From positions 1 to 62,946 of the forward strand of contig RAYE01000030.1 of assembly GCA_003612285.1 (NCBI GenBank): 62,946 nucleotides of DNA. Reading direction: 5' to 3'. Each line of letters begins with the position of its first letter. The stretch's first letter is position 1. The notes under the pieces were generated by a model. That model searched no databases, was not told the origin of the DNA, and worked only from the letters and a program-made list of their open reading frames with translations. Position numbers and translations under genes: made by a program. Positions 7,424 to 16,128 of the stretch are shown here, piece by piece. The DNA is from a bacterium D16-51. GTDB lineage: Bacteria > Bacillota > Clostridia > Lachnospirales > Lachnospiraceae.

Positions 7424-8731
7424 ATGCATGATTTTTTTACAAATAAATTTCAGAATTCACTTAAAAAACGAGCGGCATCGCGAAATAACGATGCTTGTAT
7501 GCTTGAAGATTATTTTAAAACACTTGAAGATTATAAGAAATTTTTTTTCGATGAGTTAAGTGCTGAAGGTAATAATATAATTATGTCAGATTGTACGGAA
7601 TGTTGTGATATTTTTGAAAGAGATATGTATCAGAACATTTTAGATGAAAAGGTAGATTGGTTAGAAAATTGTTTTGACGATATAATTAGTATGCTGAAAG
7701 ATTATGATGAAAATAGCTTGGAGACTAAAAATAAGCTTGAGAAGTACCTTAATACAAGATGTACAAGCTGGTCCGTTTCAGGAGCTATGGAATTAGCAAA
7801 ACCTATGTTTCGGGCAAGAAGGGTAGGGACATATGGGCGGCATATTCATGAATTATATCATGTGCCATTTACAAGAACAGATTTATTGTCAGATGAGCGT
7901 TTTAGTTCAAAAGAAAAGCCAATGCTCTATCTTTCCGAAACAATTGAAGGTACATTGCATGAGACACATTTGAAATTTGAAGAGGCAAATTATGCGTTGT
8001 TTGTACCTAAGTTTAGCGACTTTTATAGGAGTGTTTCGTACAATATAAATAATTCTATGCAGACAAATTTGAGTTTAATTTTTATGGATGCAAGACAAGG
8101 ATGTAAAATGAAGTATGATAATGGCTTTTCAACGTTTTCAAAGAGAAATATAGACAGATATCTTGCAGAGTTTGTTCTTTATCAGATTTTACTTTTTCCA
8201 GTTTGCGATGAATGTAGAAAAGATAAGGCGAAGTATCCACAATACATTTTGCCACAGGTAATAATGGAAATTATGACGAAAAGAAATATGCCTGGCATTA
8301 TTTATCATTCAGCAAATGGAATTTGTAACAGGGGTTATGATCAGTATAAGAACCAATATGACAATAATTTGTGCTTAAATATTCCTGAGGCAGAAGAATA
8401 TAATGAGCAGTATTTAAATAGTTTTTTTACTGCTGTATGGTTTCAGGGGGATAGTATAAAAACTATTAATGAGGCTAGAAAATTGCGGAAAGAATGCGTA
8501 GAGATAGCAAGACCGCAGCATCAAAGGTTTATAATGAGTGATTATACCGGGTATTTGACTAATATAGAAATGCATATGGAATATATGGAAAAAGCGGTGA
8601 AAAATTATGCGGTGTCTCCAGAGGGGCAAGTGGAAACCACATTGTTTTATGATTTTATGGAACAGATAAAACCGATATTAAAAGAACCTGAAAAGTATAA
8701 TGTTCTTAAGTGGGAAGATATGAAACATTAA
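7424..8731 (+). CDS. RES-domain protein (probable NAD+-degrading conflict enzyme)
   Basis: This protein has 435 residues. The middle part matches the RES fold: Arg in MFRARRVG (about residue 128), HVPFTR, then the LYLSETIEGTLHE stretch with the Glu, and the Ser in GIIYHSA (about 290), giving the Arg-Glu-Ser triad that names the family. RES proteins studied so far break down NAD+ and are known as type II toxins (RES-Xre). The N-terminal 110 residues, acidic with a CTECC cluster, resemble the helical domain placed before RES domains in larger, non-Xre members. No Xre antitoxin is adjacent. Ribosome binding site GGAAGG lies 9 nt before the ATG. The structured repeat pair just upstream may control it. 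Confidence 0.75.
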   Translation: MHDFFTNKFQNSLKKRAASRNNDACMLEDYFKTLEDYKKFFFDELSAEGNNIIMSDCTECCDIFERDMYQNILDEKVDWLENCFDDIISMLKDYDENSLETKNKLEKYLNTRCTSWSVSGAMELAKPMFRARRVGTYGRHIHELYHVPFTRTDLLSDERFSSKEKPMLYLSETIEGTLHETHLKFEEANYALFVPKFSDFYRSVSYNINNSMQTNLSLIFMDARQGCKMKYDNGFSTFSKRNIDRYLAEFVLYQILLFPVCDECRKDKAKYPQYILPQVIMEIMTKRNMPGIIYHSANGICNRGYDQYKNQYDNNLCLNIPEAEEYNEQYLNSFFTAVWFQGDSIKTINEARKLRKECVEIARPQHQRFIMSDYTGYLTNIEMHMEYMEKAVKNYAVSPEGQVETTLFYDFMEQIKPILKEPEKYNVLKWEDMKH

Positions 8732-8793
8732 GGGAAGTGCAGTGTTGCTATCAAGATAGATGATATTTCATTTATGATAAAAGGGGAAGAAAC

Positions 8794-9192
8794 ATGGAAG
8801 CAGTCTGGAATAACTTATATGAGGCGGCAAAGCGGGTGCAAAACGAAAGGAAAATATCGGATTACATAGATGCAGGCGGAGTGGCAGCAGCTATTCTTTC
8901 TTCTTCCGGTAAAATTTATACTGGAGTCTGTATTGATACCTGTTCTACTTTGGGTATCTGTGCGGAACGTAATGCTATTTTTAATATGATTACAAATGGA
9001 GAGAGCATCATACAGAAAGTAATCGCTATTATGCCGGATGGGAAAACGGGCGCACCCTGTGGTGCATGCAGGGAGTTAATGGTGCAGCTTATGCCGAAAA
9101 CTTATCAGGGTATTGAGATTATGATGGACTATGAGATAGGAAAAGTAGTTACGCTTGGAACTTTGACTCCGGAATGGTGGATTGGGAAATAG
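8794..9192 (+). CDS. Cytidine deaminase-like zinc protein
   Basis: This is a 132-residue protein with the deaminase signature: Cys56-Ala-Glu58 (GICAERNAIF) and Cys89/Cys92 (APCGACREL), the three zinc ligands and the catalytic Glu. The length is that of tetrameric cytidine deaminases and blasticidin-S deaminases. The C-terminus ends LTPEWWIGK, without the aromatic/Leu-rich end of typical pyrimidine-salvage Cdd, so the substrate may differ. Good ribosome binding site (AGGGGAAG). It follows the RES gene by 62 nt in the same direction and could share its transcript. Confidence 0.85.
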   Translation: MEAVWNNLYEAAKRVQNERKISDYIDAGGVAAAILSSSGKIYTGVCIDTCSTLGICAERNAIFNMITNGESIIQKVIAIMPDGKTGAPCGACRELMVQLMPKTYQGIEIMMDYEIGKVVTLGTLTPEWWIGK

Positions 9193-9230
9193 CAGGATAG
9201 CTGGCGTAGGATTGGACAGATGAAGGTGTA

Positions 9231-9388
9231 TTACTAAGGCGGTTAAATGTCGATGTTTTTACTTGCCTAAATTTTTATCTGCTGCGTTGTCATCAATCGC
9301 TGTAGCACTCGCTACAGCTCAATCTTCCGCCTTGCAGATAGAAATTTATTCTGCGTAAAATCCATTCGATATTTAACCGCCTTAGTAA
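9231..9388. repeat. 158-bp palindromic element
   Basis: The ends TTACTAAGGCGGTTAAAT (9231-9248) and ATTTAACCGCCTTAGTAA (9371-9388) are exact inverted repeats. Inside, TTTTATCTGC pairs with GCAGATAGAAA and GTAGC with GCTAC, so nearly the whole element can fold into one long stem. No coding frame is present. It looks like a non-autonomous palindromic repeat (MITE or REP type) or a strong two-way stop between the deaminase and the convergent TPR gene. Confidence 0.7.
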
Positions 9389-9496
9389 TAGCAAATAAAT
9401 TCAGGAAGGCGTAATAATATATCTGGTTTTTATAATGAGACAAAATATTGCATATCCTGTAACCAGGAGGACAGCCGCAAAAAGGAAATACCAGAG

Positions 9497-11338
9497 TTAA
9501 TCTCTTACATGTTCCCGCGTACGCGACGAGTCAAACGTAAGCCTGCTTTCACTTTTCCACTTTTTTAACCAATTTTCATAGCTTTCTTTTGGTTTCAGGT
9601 TTTTATAGAGGTTCTTGATTTGGCTGCCAAAACGGGATTCGTAGGAATCCTCGTTTTGGAATACTTGCTGATAAATTGACCATGCATTCTGGTAATAATC
9701 AGAGGCGTTTTGATAATTGCTTTTTTCCATGCAGATATCTCCAAGGTAACGGTAAATTTCTGCTGTATTGACAGAAATTTCTTTTGAAAGACTGGAAAAT
9801 AGTGTCTGAGCCTGCTTCAAGTATTGTTCAGCGGTTGTAAAGTTTCTTTTCCGCATATATACATAGCCGGCGGTTTGGTAAATATATGCAACGGTTTCGT
9901 TTGCTGTATTTACTTGTTTGTTGCAGATATCAAGGGCAAGCTTGATTCTATTTTCTGCATTCTTGATTTTTCCCATATTGGCATAAGGCCAGACGAGTGT
10001 TGTATATGCTTGGGCTGTATTGATATTGTCTTTGCCGTAGATAGCTTCGCAAATGCTGACAGCTTCCTGGGCATTTGTGATACTTTTTTCAAACTGGCCC
10101 ATATTATTGTAGCAGTCCGACAGATTTTGGTATACAGCCGCAGTAGTCAGGTGATTTTTTCCAAGAATGTTTTTTCTGATTTCAAGGGCTTCTTTATAAC
10201 TTTTAATTGCGTCCTGTTTTTGGTTTCGGCTGTCGTAATAAAGTCCCAAAGCATTGTAGATATCAGCTGTTATGGCATGGTTTTTCCCTACGGCAGACAG
10301 TGCTGTTCTTTTAGCCTGTTCCAGATAATCTAACTGCTTTTTTGGCATCTGTAGATTGCCGTATACATCTGCTATTGATTCATATGCCCTGGCCAGATGG
10401 ATATTGTTTTCTCCATAGAAAGACTTTCCGATGGATATTACCTTCTCACCTGTTGTAATTGCCTTTTCATATTGGTTAGACACAGAGTATGCATATGCCA
10501 GATTGGCATAAATATTTAAGATTGTGGAATCTTCTTTAGTATTTAGTGACTGCCAATAGGTTATTGCAGTGAGGAGGCTGTTTACCGCTTGCTCATATTG
10601 GCCGAGGTCAAGAAATAGAATGGCATAATCATTGTAGAAATTTACTGTTGCAAGATTCGTAATCCCAAATTCAGTATAGAGGTTTTCAAGGGTATCATAC
10701 CACTTTAGTGCTTTTGTATAATTGCAGGTGAATATATTGCATTGGGCAATCATCTGGGCGATTTGGATTTTATGCATAAAATAATTGGTTTGGTCAAAGG
10801 CCTCATTTAACGCTGCGAATCCACGTTCAATTTTACCGGTTTTGATATCATAAACACTGATTTGGCATTTTGCAATAATCGTATTGCCATCTTCTTTTCC
10901 AAGCTCTTTACGGAATGTAACATAGGAACTGTTTAAAAAATCATAGCATTCTTCGTATTTATCCATCTCTAGATAGAGGGCCCCCAGTTTCTGGCTTACT
11001 TCAGCTGTCTCCAAGGAAGAGCTTCCTTTAGATTTTGTAGTTTCTTTTAGGGCTAGCAAAAGATTTTCTTCTGCTTTTAGATAATCAGCCTGTTCCCAAT
11101 ATTCCATGCCAGTTTCATAGTACTGGCTGGATACTTTAATATCTGTCTTTTTATCAAAAGGGGAGAAGCCATTGTCGTGAAATTTTTTAATCAGCAGGGC
11201 AATAGCTATGGCAAAAGTGATAATAATGGCAATTATTGCTGATTTGTATGTATGGTTGATAAAAACTGTTATCTTGATTAGTATATTTTTGAATATCGTA
11301 ATAGCGGATTTGTTATGGTTATCATTCATGTTATTCAT
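9497..11338 (-). CDS. Membrane-anchored TPR-repeat protein
   Basis: This 613-residue protein starts with a short charged stretch, one membrane helix (about 32-50) and then about 540 residues of tetratricopeptide repeats of the kinesin-light-chain type (units such as YEKAITTGEKVISIGKSFYG and ALEIRKNILGKNHLTTAAVY). The TPR solenoid would lie in the cytoplasm or outside depending on helix orientation; positive residues after the helix (KKFHD) favour the inside. It lies 77 nt downstream of a paralogue with the same anchor-plus-TPR plan, so both are likely co-transcribed. The last 11 residues are encoded by sequence shared with a repeat family (9510-9534), so the native C-terminus may have been lost. 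Confidence 0.85.
   Translation of the reverse strand: MNNMNDNHNKSAITIFKNILIKITVFINHTYKSAIIAIIITFAIAIALLIKKFHDNGFSPFDKKTDIKVSSQYYETGMEYWEQADYLKAEENLLLALKETTKSKGSSSLETAEVSQKLGALYLEMDKYEECYDFLNSSYVTFRKELGKEDGNTIIAKCQISVYDIKTGKIERGFAALNEAFDQTNYFMHKIQIAQMIAQCNIFTCNYTKALKWYDTLENLYTEFGITNLATVNFYNDYAILFLDLGQYEQAVNSLLTAITYWQSLNTKEDSTILNIYANLAYAYSVSNQYEKAITTGEKVISIGKSFYGENNIHLARAYESIADVYGNLQMPKKQLDYLEQAKRTALSAVGKNHAITADIYNALGLYYDSRNQKQDAIKSYKEALEIRKNILGKNHLTTAAVYQNLSDCYNNMGQFEKSITNAQEAVSICEAIYGKDNINTAQAYTTLVWPYANMGKIKNAENRIKLALDICNKQVNTANETVAYIYQTAGYVYMRKRNFTTAEQYLKQAQTLFSSLSKEISVNTAEIYRYLGDICMEKSNYQNASDYYQNAWSIYQQVFQNEDSYESRFGSQIKNLYKNLKPKESYENWLKKWKSESRLTFDSSRTREHVRD
9510..9534. repeat. End of a two-hairpin-family repeat at the TPR gene 3' end
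   Basis: TTCCCGCGTACGCGACGAG with the following TCAAACG matches the left end of the element at 16814-16837 (TTCTCGCGTATGCAACGAG then CCAAATG) with few changes, and the CCGCG start of the insert at 70-75. It lies inside the coding end of the TPR gene. Confidence 0.5.
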
Positions 11339-11415
11339 ATAGGTATCCTTTCATTCTCTCCTATAAAATCATCCCGTTGCTTTCAAACGGAGACTTAATT
11401 TGCTGTCGGATATGC

Positions 11416-13410
11416 TCAAGGCAATGACACAGTCATTTTAAGTTTATCGCAGATTTCTTTTGCTTTAGCAAGGCTGGCAGAGGCTTCAGTATCTTTTTTG
11501 AGCTGAGTCTGTGCTTTGGAAAGATTTATATAGTAATTTACAGTAGCTGGATGCTCTTTTCCAAGAATGTTTTTTCTGATTGTAATTGCTTTATCGGCCG
11601 AAGAAACTGCTTTCTCATAATTGCCACATTTATACCAATAAATGCTGAATGTATTGTAAGCTTCCGCAGTCAGCGGATGGTTTTCGCCAAAGGTGGTTTT
11701 TGCGAGCTCTATTTCTTTTTTTAGGTAATTTTTTGCATTTGCATAGTCATTATTTTTCATTAACAATGTGGCATATGTATTGTACACTTCAACCAGGCCG
11801 GGATAAGATCCCTCGTAATTAAAGAGTTTTTTTTGGATGCGCATTGCTAAATCAATATTATCAAGGGCTTCTTTTAAGTTTCCAAGGTTTGCCTCTGCAA
11901 CAGCAAGGTTCATGTATAATTTGGACGCTGTAAGATTTTCCCTTCCGATGTAAATATTATCCAGGCTTATGCCAAGGCCGGTTTGAATGGCGGAGCATGC
12001 GGAATCATATTTTTTTAAGTGGGTATAGACTTGCCCCATATTGTTGTAGGTGAGGATAATCCACTTGATTGCATTTGTCTTGTCCTCTTTTTCATCCTGG
12101 CTTAGGTGAGGGTCATTTGCATAGTCAGCCAGATTTTTCGATAATTCTTTATCTTCTGCAATGTCATCGTATAAGGAAAGGACGTCCTTATACATTGATA
12201 TGGCGGAGTCATATTTACCTAAACTGTCATATATCATAGCGATAAAATGGCTGATTGATGTAATAACAACTTTATCTGTTTTGGTGTTTGAGTTGTCAAT
12301 AATATCTTGTGCTGTCTTTCTGGCACGTTCAAAATTGCCTGTATAGTAATCATATTGTGCAATGGAAAACTTAACAGCTCTTATTTCTATATTGTTGGCG
12401 TCATATGCAGGTTGAAATGCAGCAAGGGCGCTATTCAGGAAATCATATGCAGATTCATATTTTCCCATATCCAGATAAAGGCAGCCCAGGCTGTTGTTGA
12501 TTTTGGCCAGCTCAAGGTCAGACTGTGCAATTTGGCTGCTGATATTATCACGGGCGGCAAGTATGTTTTTTTCTGCGCGTTTGTAGTCAAGCCTTCTCCA
12601 ATCCTGTAGTCCCATTTCATACTGATGGTTTGCATTTGATAATTCCAACAGCAAATGTGTATTAAATTCGGTATTGATATCAGAGGCAGGTGGTACAATA
12701 TTTTCTGTTTTGTTGGGTACATTTTTTCTGTTTTGCAGAAATATCCCGGCTGTAATTATAGATAAGAACAGAATTATAATTATCAGCTTTTTATTGCCAG
12801 ACAGGAATATATGGATTGCATTTTGTCTTGTTTTTTCTTTAGAAGCATTTTCAGGCTGGTTTTGATCTAACCTTAAATGTTTTTCTAAATATTCCCGTAT
12901 TTCCTTTATCTGGTCTAAATCGTTATTTTGATTTAATATTGTATACAAATTTGTTATATCAATAATATTTTTGAGCGGGAAATTATATTCTGGTTCTGTT
13001 ATCCGGTCTATTTTTTCTTGTGTTAATTGATAGCTTTTTTCTTTGGTAATGACAAAAATGTATATGTCCTTATATTCAAGGTAGCGCTTCTGCTTTTTTA
13101 TTTTTTCAAGGGTTTGTTCTATTTTTGTAAATCTATTGCTTGTTGTTACTTGAATTGAAATTTTTCTCGCAGAGTCTGCTAAATCTATTGCCGGATAGTT
13201 TTTCTTTATATATCCCATATTTTTTAGGTCGCAGTCAAAAAGGATATTGAAAACTCCGATTAAGATGTTTTCGGCAATTTTGTTAATCGCATATTCTTCA
13301 TTGCTGTTTTCAATTTCTATGTATTTTGAAAGATCTACGAGCAGTTCTTTTATCATGTTTAGTTCTTTTACCATGACTATGTTTAGGTTCTTATGTATAG
13401 CTGTTTTCAT
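11416..13410 (-). CDS. SMEK-like domain plus membrane helix plus TPR protein
   Basis: About 664 residues. The N-terminal 185 residues read like a SMEK domain: ENILIGVFNILFDCDLKNM, NYPAIDLADS and KISIQVTTSNRFTKIEQTL, the pattern of an Asp and a Gln-Val-Thr strand recalling restriction-nuclease-like folds. One membrane helix follows (about 208-225), then about 400 residues of TPR units. SMEK domains are found at the head of proteins of bacterial conflict systems; the function here is unknown. It is the first gene of a pair with the TPR protein downstream. The start is uncertain: Met-13410 is used; Met-13374 (VKELNMIKELL) or a TTG at 13422 are alternatives and no strong ribosome binding site decides. 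Confidence 0.7.
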   Translation of the reverse strand: MKTAIHKNLNIVMVKELNMIKELLVDLSKYIEIENSNEEYAINKIAENILIGVFNILFDCDLKNMGYIKKNYPAIDLADSARKISIQVTTSNRFTKIEQTLEKIKKQKRYLEYKDIYIFVITKEKSYQLTQEKIDRITEPEYNFPLKNIIDITNLYTILNQNNDLDQIKEIREYLEKHLRLDQNQPENASKEKTRQNAIHIFLSGNKKLIIIILFLSIITAGIFLQNRKNVPNKTENIVPPASDINTEFNTHLLLELSNANHQYEMGLQDWRRLDYKRAEKNILAARDNISSQIAQSDLELAKINNSLGCLYLDMGKYESAYDFLNSALAAFQPAYDANNIEIRAVKFSIAQYDYYTGNFERARKTAQDIIDNSNTKTDKVVITSISHFIAMIYDSLGKYDSAISMYKDVLSLYDDIAEDKELSKNLADYANDPHLSQDEKEDKTNAIKWIILTYNNMGQVYTHLKKYDSACSAIQTGLGISLDNIYIGRENLTASKLYMNLAVAEANLGNLKEALDNIDLAMRIQKKLFNYEGSYPGLVEVYNTYATLLMKNNDYANAKNYLKKEIELAKTTFGENHPLTAEAYNTFSIYWYKCGNYEKAVSSADKAITIRKNILGKEHPATVNYYINLSKAQTQLKKDTEASASLAKAKEICDKLKMTVSLP

Positions 13411-13417
13411 ATTTTGC

Positions 13418-13490
13418 ACCAAGCCTCAAGCGAAAATGCCTGCATTTTCATTTGAGTCGCAAACACACAGGGGGGAAGGTGTGTGTTTGT
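13418..13490. repeat. Double-hairpin repeat
   Basis: CAAGCGAAAATGC (13427-13439) pairs imperfectly with GCATTTTCATTTG (13442-13454), and CAAACACAC (13460-13468) pairs with GTGTGTTTG (13481-13489). The two neighbouring hairpins have the same plan as the elements at 72-171 and 16817-16972, although the sequence differs. It lies directly upstream of the SMEK-TPR gene and could affect its start. Confidence 0.45.
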
Positions 13491-13597
13491 ATAGTATCCT
13501 TTTTCTTTTTTATTCTTTTTGCTACAAACATAGTGTATCATAAATTGCCTGAAGGGAAAAGGAATAGATAACCATTTTTATAAGTTGTTCATGGTAC

Positions 13598-13626
13598 TTG
13601 ACAAAAACGGGTGATATTTGCATAAT
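13598..13626 (+). promoter_or_regulatory. Promoter of the glycogen synthase gene
   Basis: TTGACA (13598-13603), 17-nt spacer and CATAAT (13621-13626) form a near-consensus SigA promoter 143 nt before the glycogen synthase start. Confidence 0.6.
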
Positions 13627-13769
13627 TAAGATATAGGCTATGGTTGCTTTAGGAGATGGCAGGATGCTTTCATAGCAGTTAGCAGAGAATTGCTGTCTAC
13701 TAATTGGAAGTCTCTTGGAGCGATTGGAAATATGGCAATAATTAAAATGATTAATTTTGGAGGAGTCGG

Positions 13770-15695
13770 ATGGCAAGCAGAAAAGTAACAAAAAAGGCAA
13801 AGGAAGAAAAAATTCCTGCGAAAGGCAGGTCAAAAAGGACAGCAGCAAATGTAACTGTTGAAAAGGAGGCAGCCAAAGAGGTGAAGCCAGAGGCTGTGGA
13901 AACAGGCAAAGAGGCCGCCATGGAAGTGAAGCCAGGGGCTGTTAAAGCAGATAAAGAGACAGCCGCGGAAGTGAAGCCAGAGGCTGTGGAAACAGGCAAA
14001 GAGGCCGCCACGGAAGTGAAGCCAGAGGCTGTTAAAGCAGGTAAAGAGACAGCCGCGGAAGTGAAGCCAGAGGCTGTTGAAGCAGGCAAAGAGACAGCCA
14101 CGGAAGTGAAGCCAGAGCCTGCTAAAGCAGACAAAGAGACAGCTAAAGAAGTGAAACAGAGGGCTGTTAAAGCAGTCAGCAAGAAAGTGAAGCCAGGAGC
14201 TGCGAAAGCGGTTAAAATAGAAGAACCAAAAGAGGCGTACGCAACTCCAAGGAAGAGTGTTGTGTTTATTGGTTCAGAATGTTATCCATTTGTAAAGACT
14301 GGTGGTTTGGGAGATGTTATGTATTCTCTTCCGAAGGCACTGGTAAAACAGAATTGTGATGTAAAAGTAATTATTCCACGTTATAAGTGTATTCCAGAAG
14401 AGTATCAGAAAAAGATGGTATATAAGGGTTCCTTTAATATGGATTTATGCGCTGATGGCAGATCCTTTTATGTAGGGATTATGGAATATGTCTGGGATGG
14501 TGTTGTGTATGATTTCATTGACAATGAAGAATTTTTCAGCAGTGGGAATCCATACATTAGCCTTGTTGATGATATTCCTAAATATTGTTTCTTTGCAAAA
14601 GCTGCACTGGCGGCTTTGAACTATTTGGATTGGGTTCCTGATATCATTCATTGCCATGACTGGCAGGCGGCGTTAACGCCTGTATTTTTAAGGACGATGT
14701 TTGAGAAGACGAAGCTGTCTGGAGCGAAGACGATTCTGACGATACACAATTTACGTTTTCAGGGAATCTACGATATTCCTAAAATTCGTTATTGGTCAGG
14801 GCTGCCGGATTATGTTTTTAACAAGGACGCATTAAAAGAAGGACAGCGGGATGCGAATATGTTAAAAGGTGGATTAACTTATTGTAATATTATTACTACA
14901 GTTAGCCATACATACGCAGGGGAAATCCAGACGCCGTATTATGGAGAAAAGCTGGATGCCCATTTAAGATATCATTCTGGCAAATTAAGGGGAATCGTAA
15001 ACGGCATTGACTATGATATCTGGAATACCAAAACGGATTCCAGGCTATATGTAAATTATGATAATAGTGATGTGCTGGATAAGAAAAAAGAGAATAAGCG
15101 TAGTTTACAGGAAGAATTAGGACTGGCTCAGGATGATCATAAGTTTGTCATAGGCCTGATTTCCAGGCTGACGAATCAAAAGGGGCTGGATTTGGTCAAT
15201 TCTATTATGTCACAGATTATGGATGAGCATACGCAGGTTGTTGTACTGGGCACTGGAGACTCCGAATATGAAAATTCTTTTCGGTATTATGAAAATGCTT
15301 ATAAAGGAAATGTATGTTCCAATATCATGTATGATGAAACAAGAGCTCATAGGATTTATGCGGGGGCGGACGCTTTCTTGGTGCCTTCCCAGTTTGAGCC
15401 TTGCGGATTGACGCAGTTGATTGCGATGCATTATGGAACAGTGCCGATTGTCCGTGAAACTGGTGGATTAAAGGATACGGTGGAACCATATAATATGTAT
15501 TCTAATACAGGAAATGGCTTTACCTTTGACCGTTATGAAGCTGGCCTGTTATTAGATGCGATTAACAGGGCAAAAACTTTATACTTTACGGGCCGCGAGT
15601 ATTGGGATAAAATGGTTCAAAGGGATATGGAAAAAAATCTGTCATGGGATAATTCAGCAAAACAGTACAAAGATTTGTATTTGGAGCTGGGCTGA
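13770..15695 (+). CDS. glgA: Glycogen synthase with long repetitive N-terminal tail
   Basis: The catalytic part (residues about 162-641) is a GT5 glycogen synthase that moves glucose from ADP-glucose to the glucan end: FVKTGGLGDV near the start binds the sugar nucleotide, followed by HDWQAALTP, the second-domain GLISRLTNQKGLDL and VPSQFEPCGLTQLIAM with the conserved Glu. Usual length is about 475; this protein has 641 because of a tail of about 160 residues. The tail is rich in Lys, Glu, Ala and Val, and residues 32-136 are seven 15-residue units of the type ETAxEVKPEAVxAGK. It has no predicted fold. The start is set by GGAGGAG 8 nt upstream, so the tail is probably translated. Confidence 0.93.
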   Translation: MASRKVTKKAKEEKIPAKGRSKRTAANVTVEKEAAKEVKPEAVETGKEAAMEVKPGAVKADKETAAEVKPEAVETGKEAATEVKPEAVKAGKETAAEVKPEAVEAGKETATEVKPEPAKADKETAKEVKQRAVKAVSKKVKPGAAKAVKIEEPKEAYATPRKSVVFIGSECYPFVKTGGLGDVMYSLPKALVKQNCDVKVIIPRYKCIPEEYQKKMVYKGSFNMDLCADGRSFYVGIMEYVWDGVVYDFIDNEEFFSSGNPYISLVDDIPKYCFFAKAALAALNYLDWVPDIIHCHDWQAALTPVFLRTMFEKTKLSGAKTILTIHNLRFQGIYDIPKIRYWSGLPDYVFNKDALKEGQRDANMLKGGLTYCNIITTVSHTYAGEIQTPYYGEKLDAHLRYHSGKLRGIVNGIDYDIWNTKTDSRLYVNYDNSDVLDKKKENKRSLQEELGLAQDDHKFVIGLISRLTNQKGLDLVNSIMSQIMDEHTQVVVLGTGDSEYENSFRYYENAYKGNVCSNIMYDETRAHRIYAGADAFLVPSQFEPCGLTQLIAMHYGTVPIVRETGGLKDTVEPYNMYSNTGNGFTFDRYEAGLLLDAINRAKTLYFTGREYWDKMVQRDMEKNLSWDNSAKQYKDLYLELG

Positions 15696-15705
15696 TTCAC
15701 AAGTG

Positions 15706-15769
15706 GCTAAGGAACTGTAATATATTAATTGAACAAATTCTTCAAGTTAATTGTTTACAGTTCCTAAGC
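15706..15769. repeat. Inverted repeat after glgA, with a third copy at 16662-16676
   Basis: GCTAAGGAACTGTAA (15706-15720) pairs with TTACAGTTCCTAAGC (15755-15769). TTACAGTTCCTTAGC recurs at 16662-16676, so the two small minus-strand genes between are bracketed by opposite copies. No T-run follows directly, so this is not a classical terminator. Confidence 0.55.
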
Positions 15770-15832
15770 TGTATGGCAATAAATAGTAATAATAAGTGGT
15801 TGTTTCGTTAATATTAACTATGGATGGCGGTT

Positions 15833-16114
15833 TTAATTTTCAGCAAGCCCTTTAATAAACTCAAATACGCTTTTACTTAATACATTTGTGAGAGTACTGC
15901 TGCTGATTTCTTTTATAATTGATGCGGCATTTTTCTTTGCGTCCTTTTTATTTCCATTTTCAATGGAATCAGAAAGCTGGTTGAGTGCGTCCGCAAGCTT
16001 TTGGTTTTCTCTGGATAATTCAGGTGTAAGCGCCTGGCGTAATTCTGCGAGTTCTGTTGTAGTAATGTTTTCAATGGATATTATTTTTTCGATTTTTGAC
16101 TTAGTAATTTTCAT
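15833..16114 (-). CDS. Small helical protein of unknown function
   Basis: This 93-residue protein is not recognised. It looks wholly helical: residues 1-35 (KITKSKIEKIISIENITTTELAELRQAL) resemble a small three-helix head, and the rest is amphipathic and charged, ending FEFIKGLAEN. No Cys and no membrane segment. A strong AAGGAGG site 9 nt before the ATG supports translation. It is the second gene of a unit, 14 nt after the gene at 16129-16620, so the two products may act together. Confidence 0.65.
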   Translation of the reverse strand: MKITKSKIEKIISIENITTTELAELRQALTPELSRENQKLADALNQLSDSIENGNKKDAKKNAASIIKEISSSTLTNVLSKSVFEFIKGLAEN

Positions 16115-16128
16115 CGCTTTCTTCCTCC

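Noticed and set aside
7196-7429. Minus-strand 77-residue repeat protein
   Set aside because: It is only the complement of the two structured repeat units and has no start site.
13751-14182. Minus-strand 143-residue repetitive protein
   Set aside because: It is the opposite strand of the glgA repeat tail and has no ribosome site.
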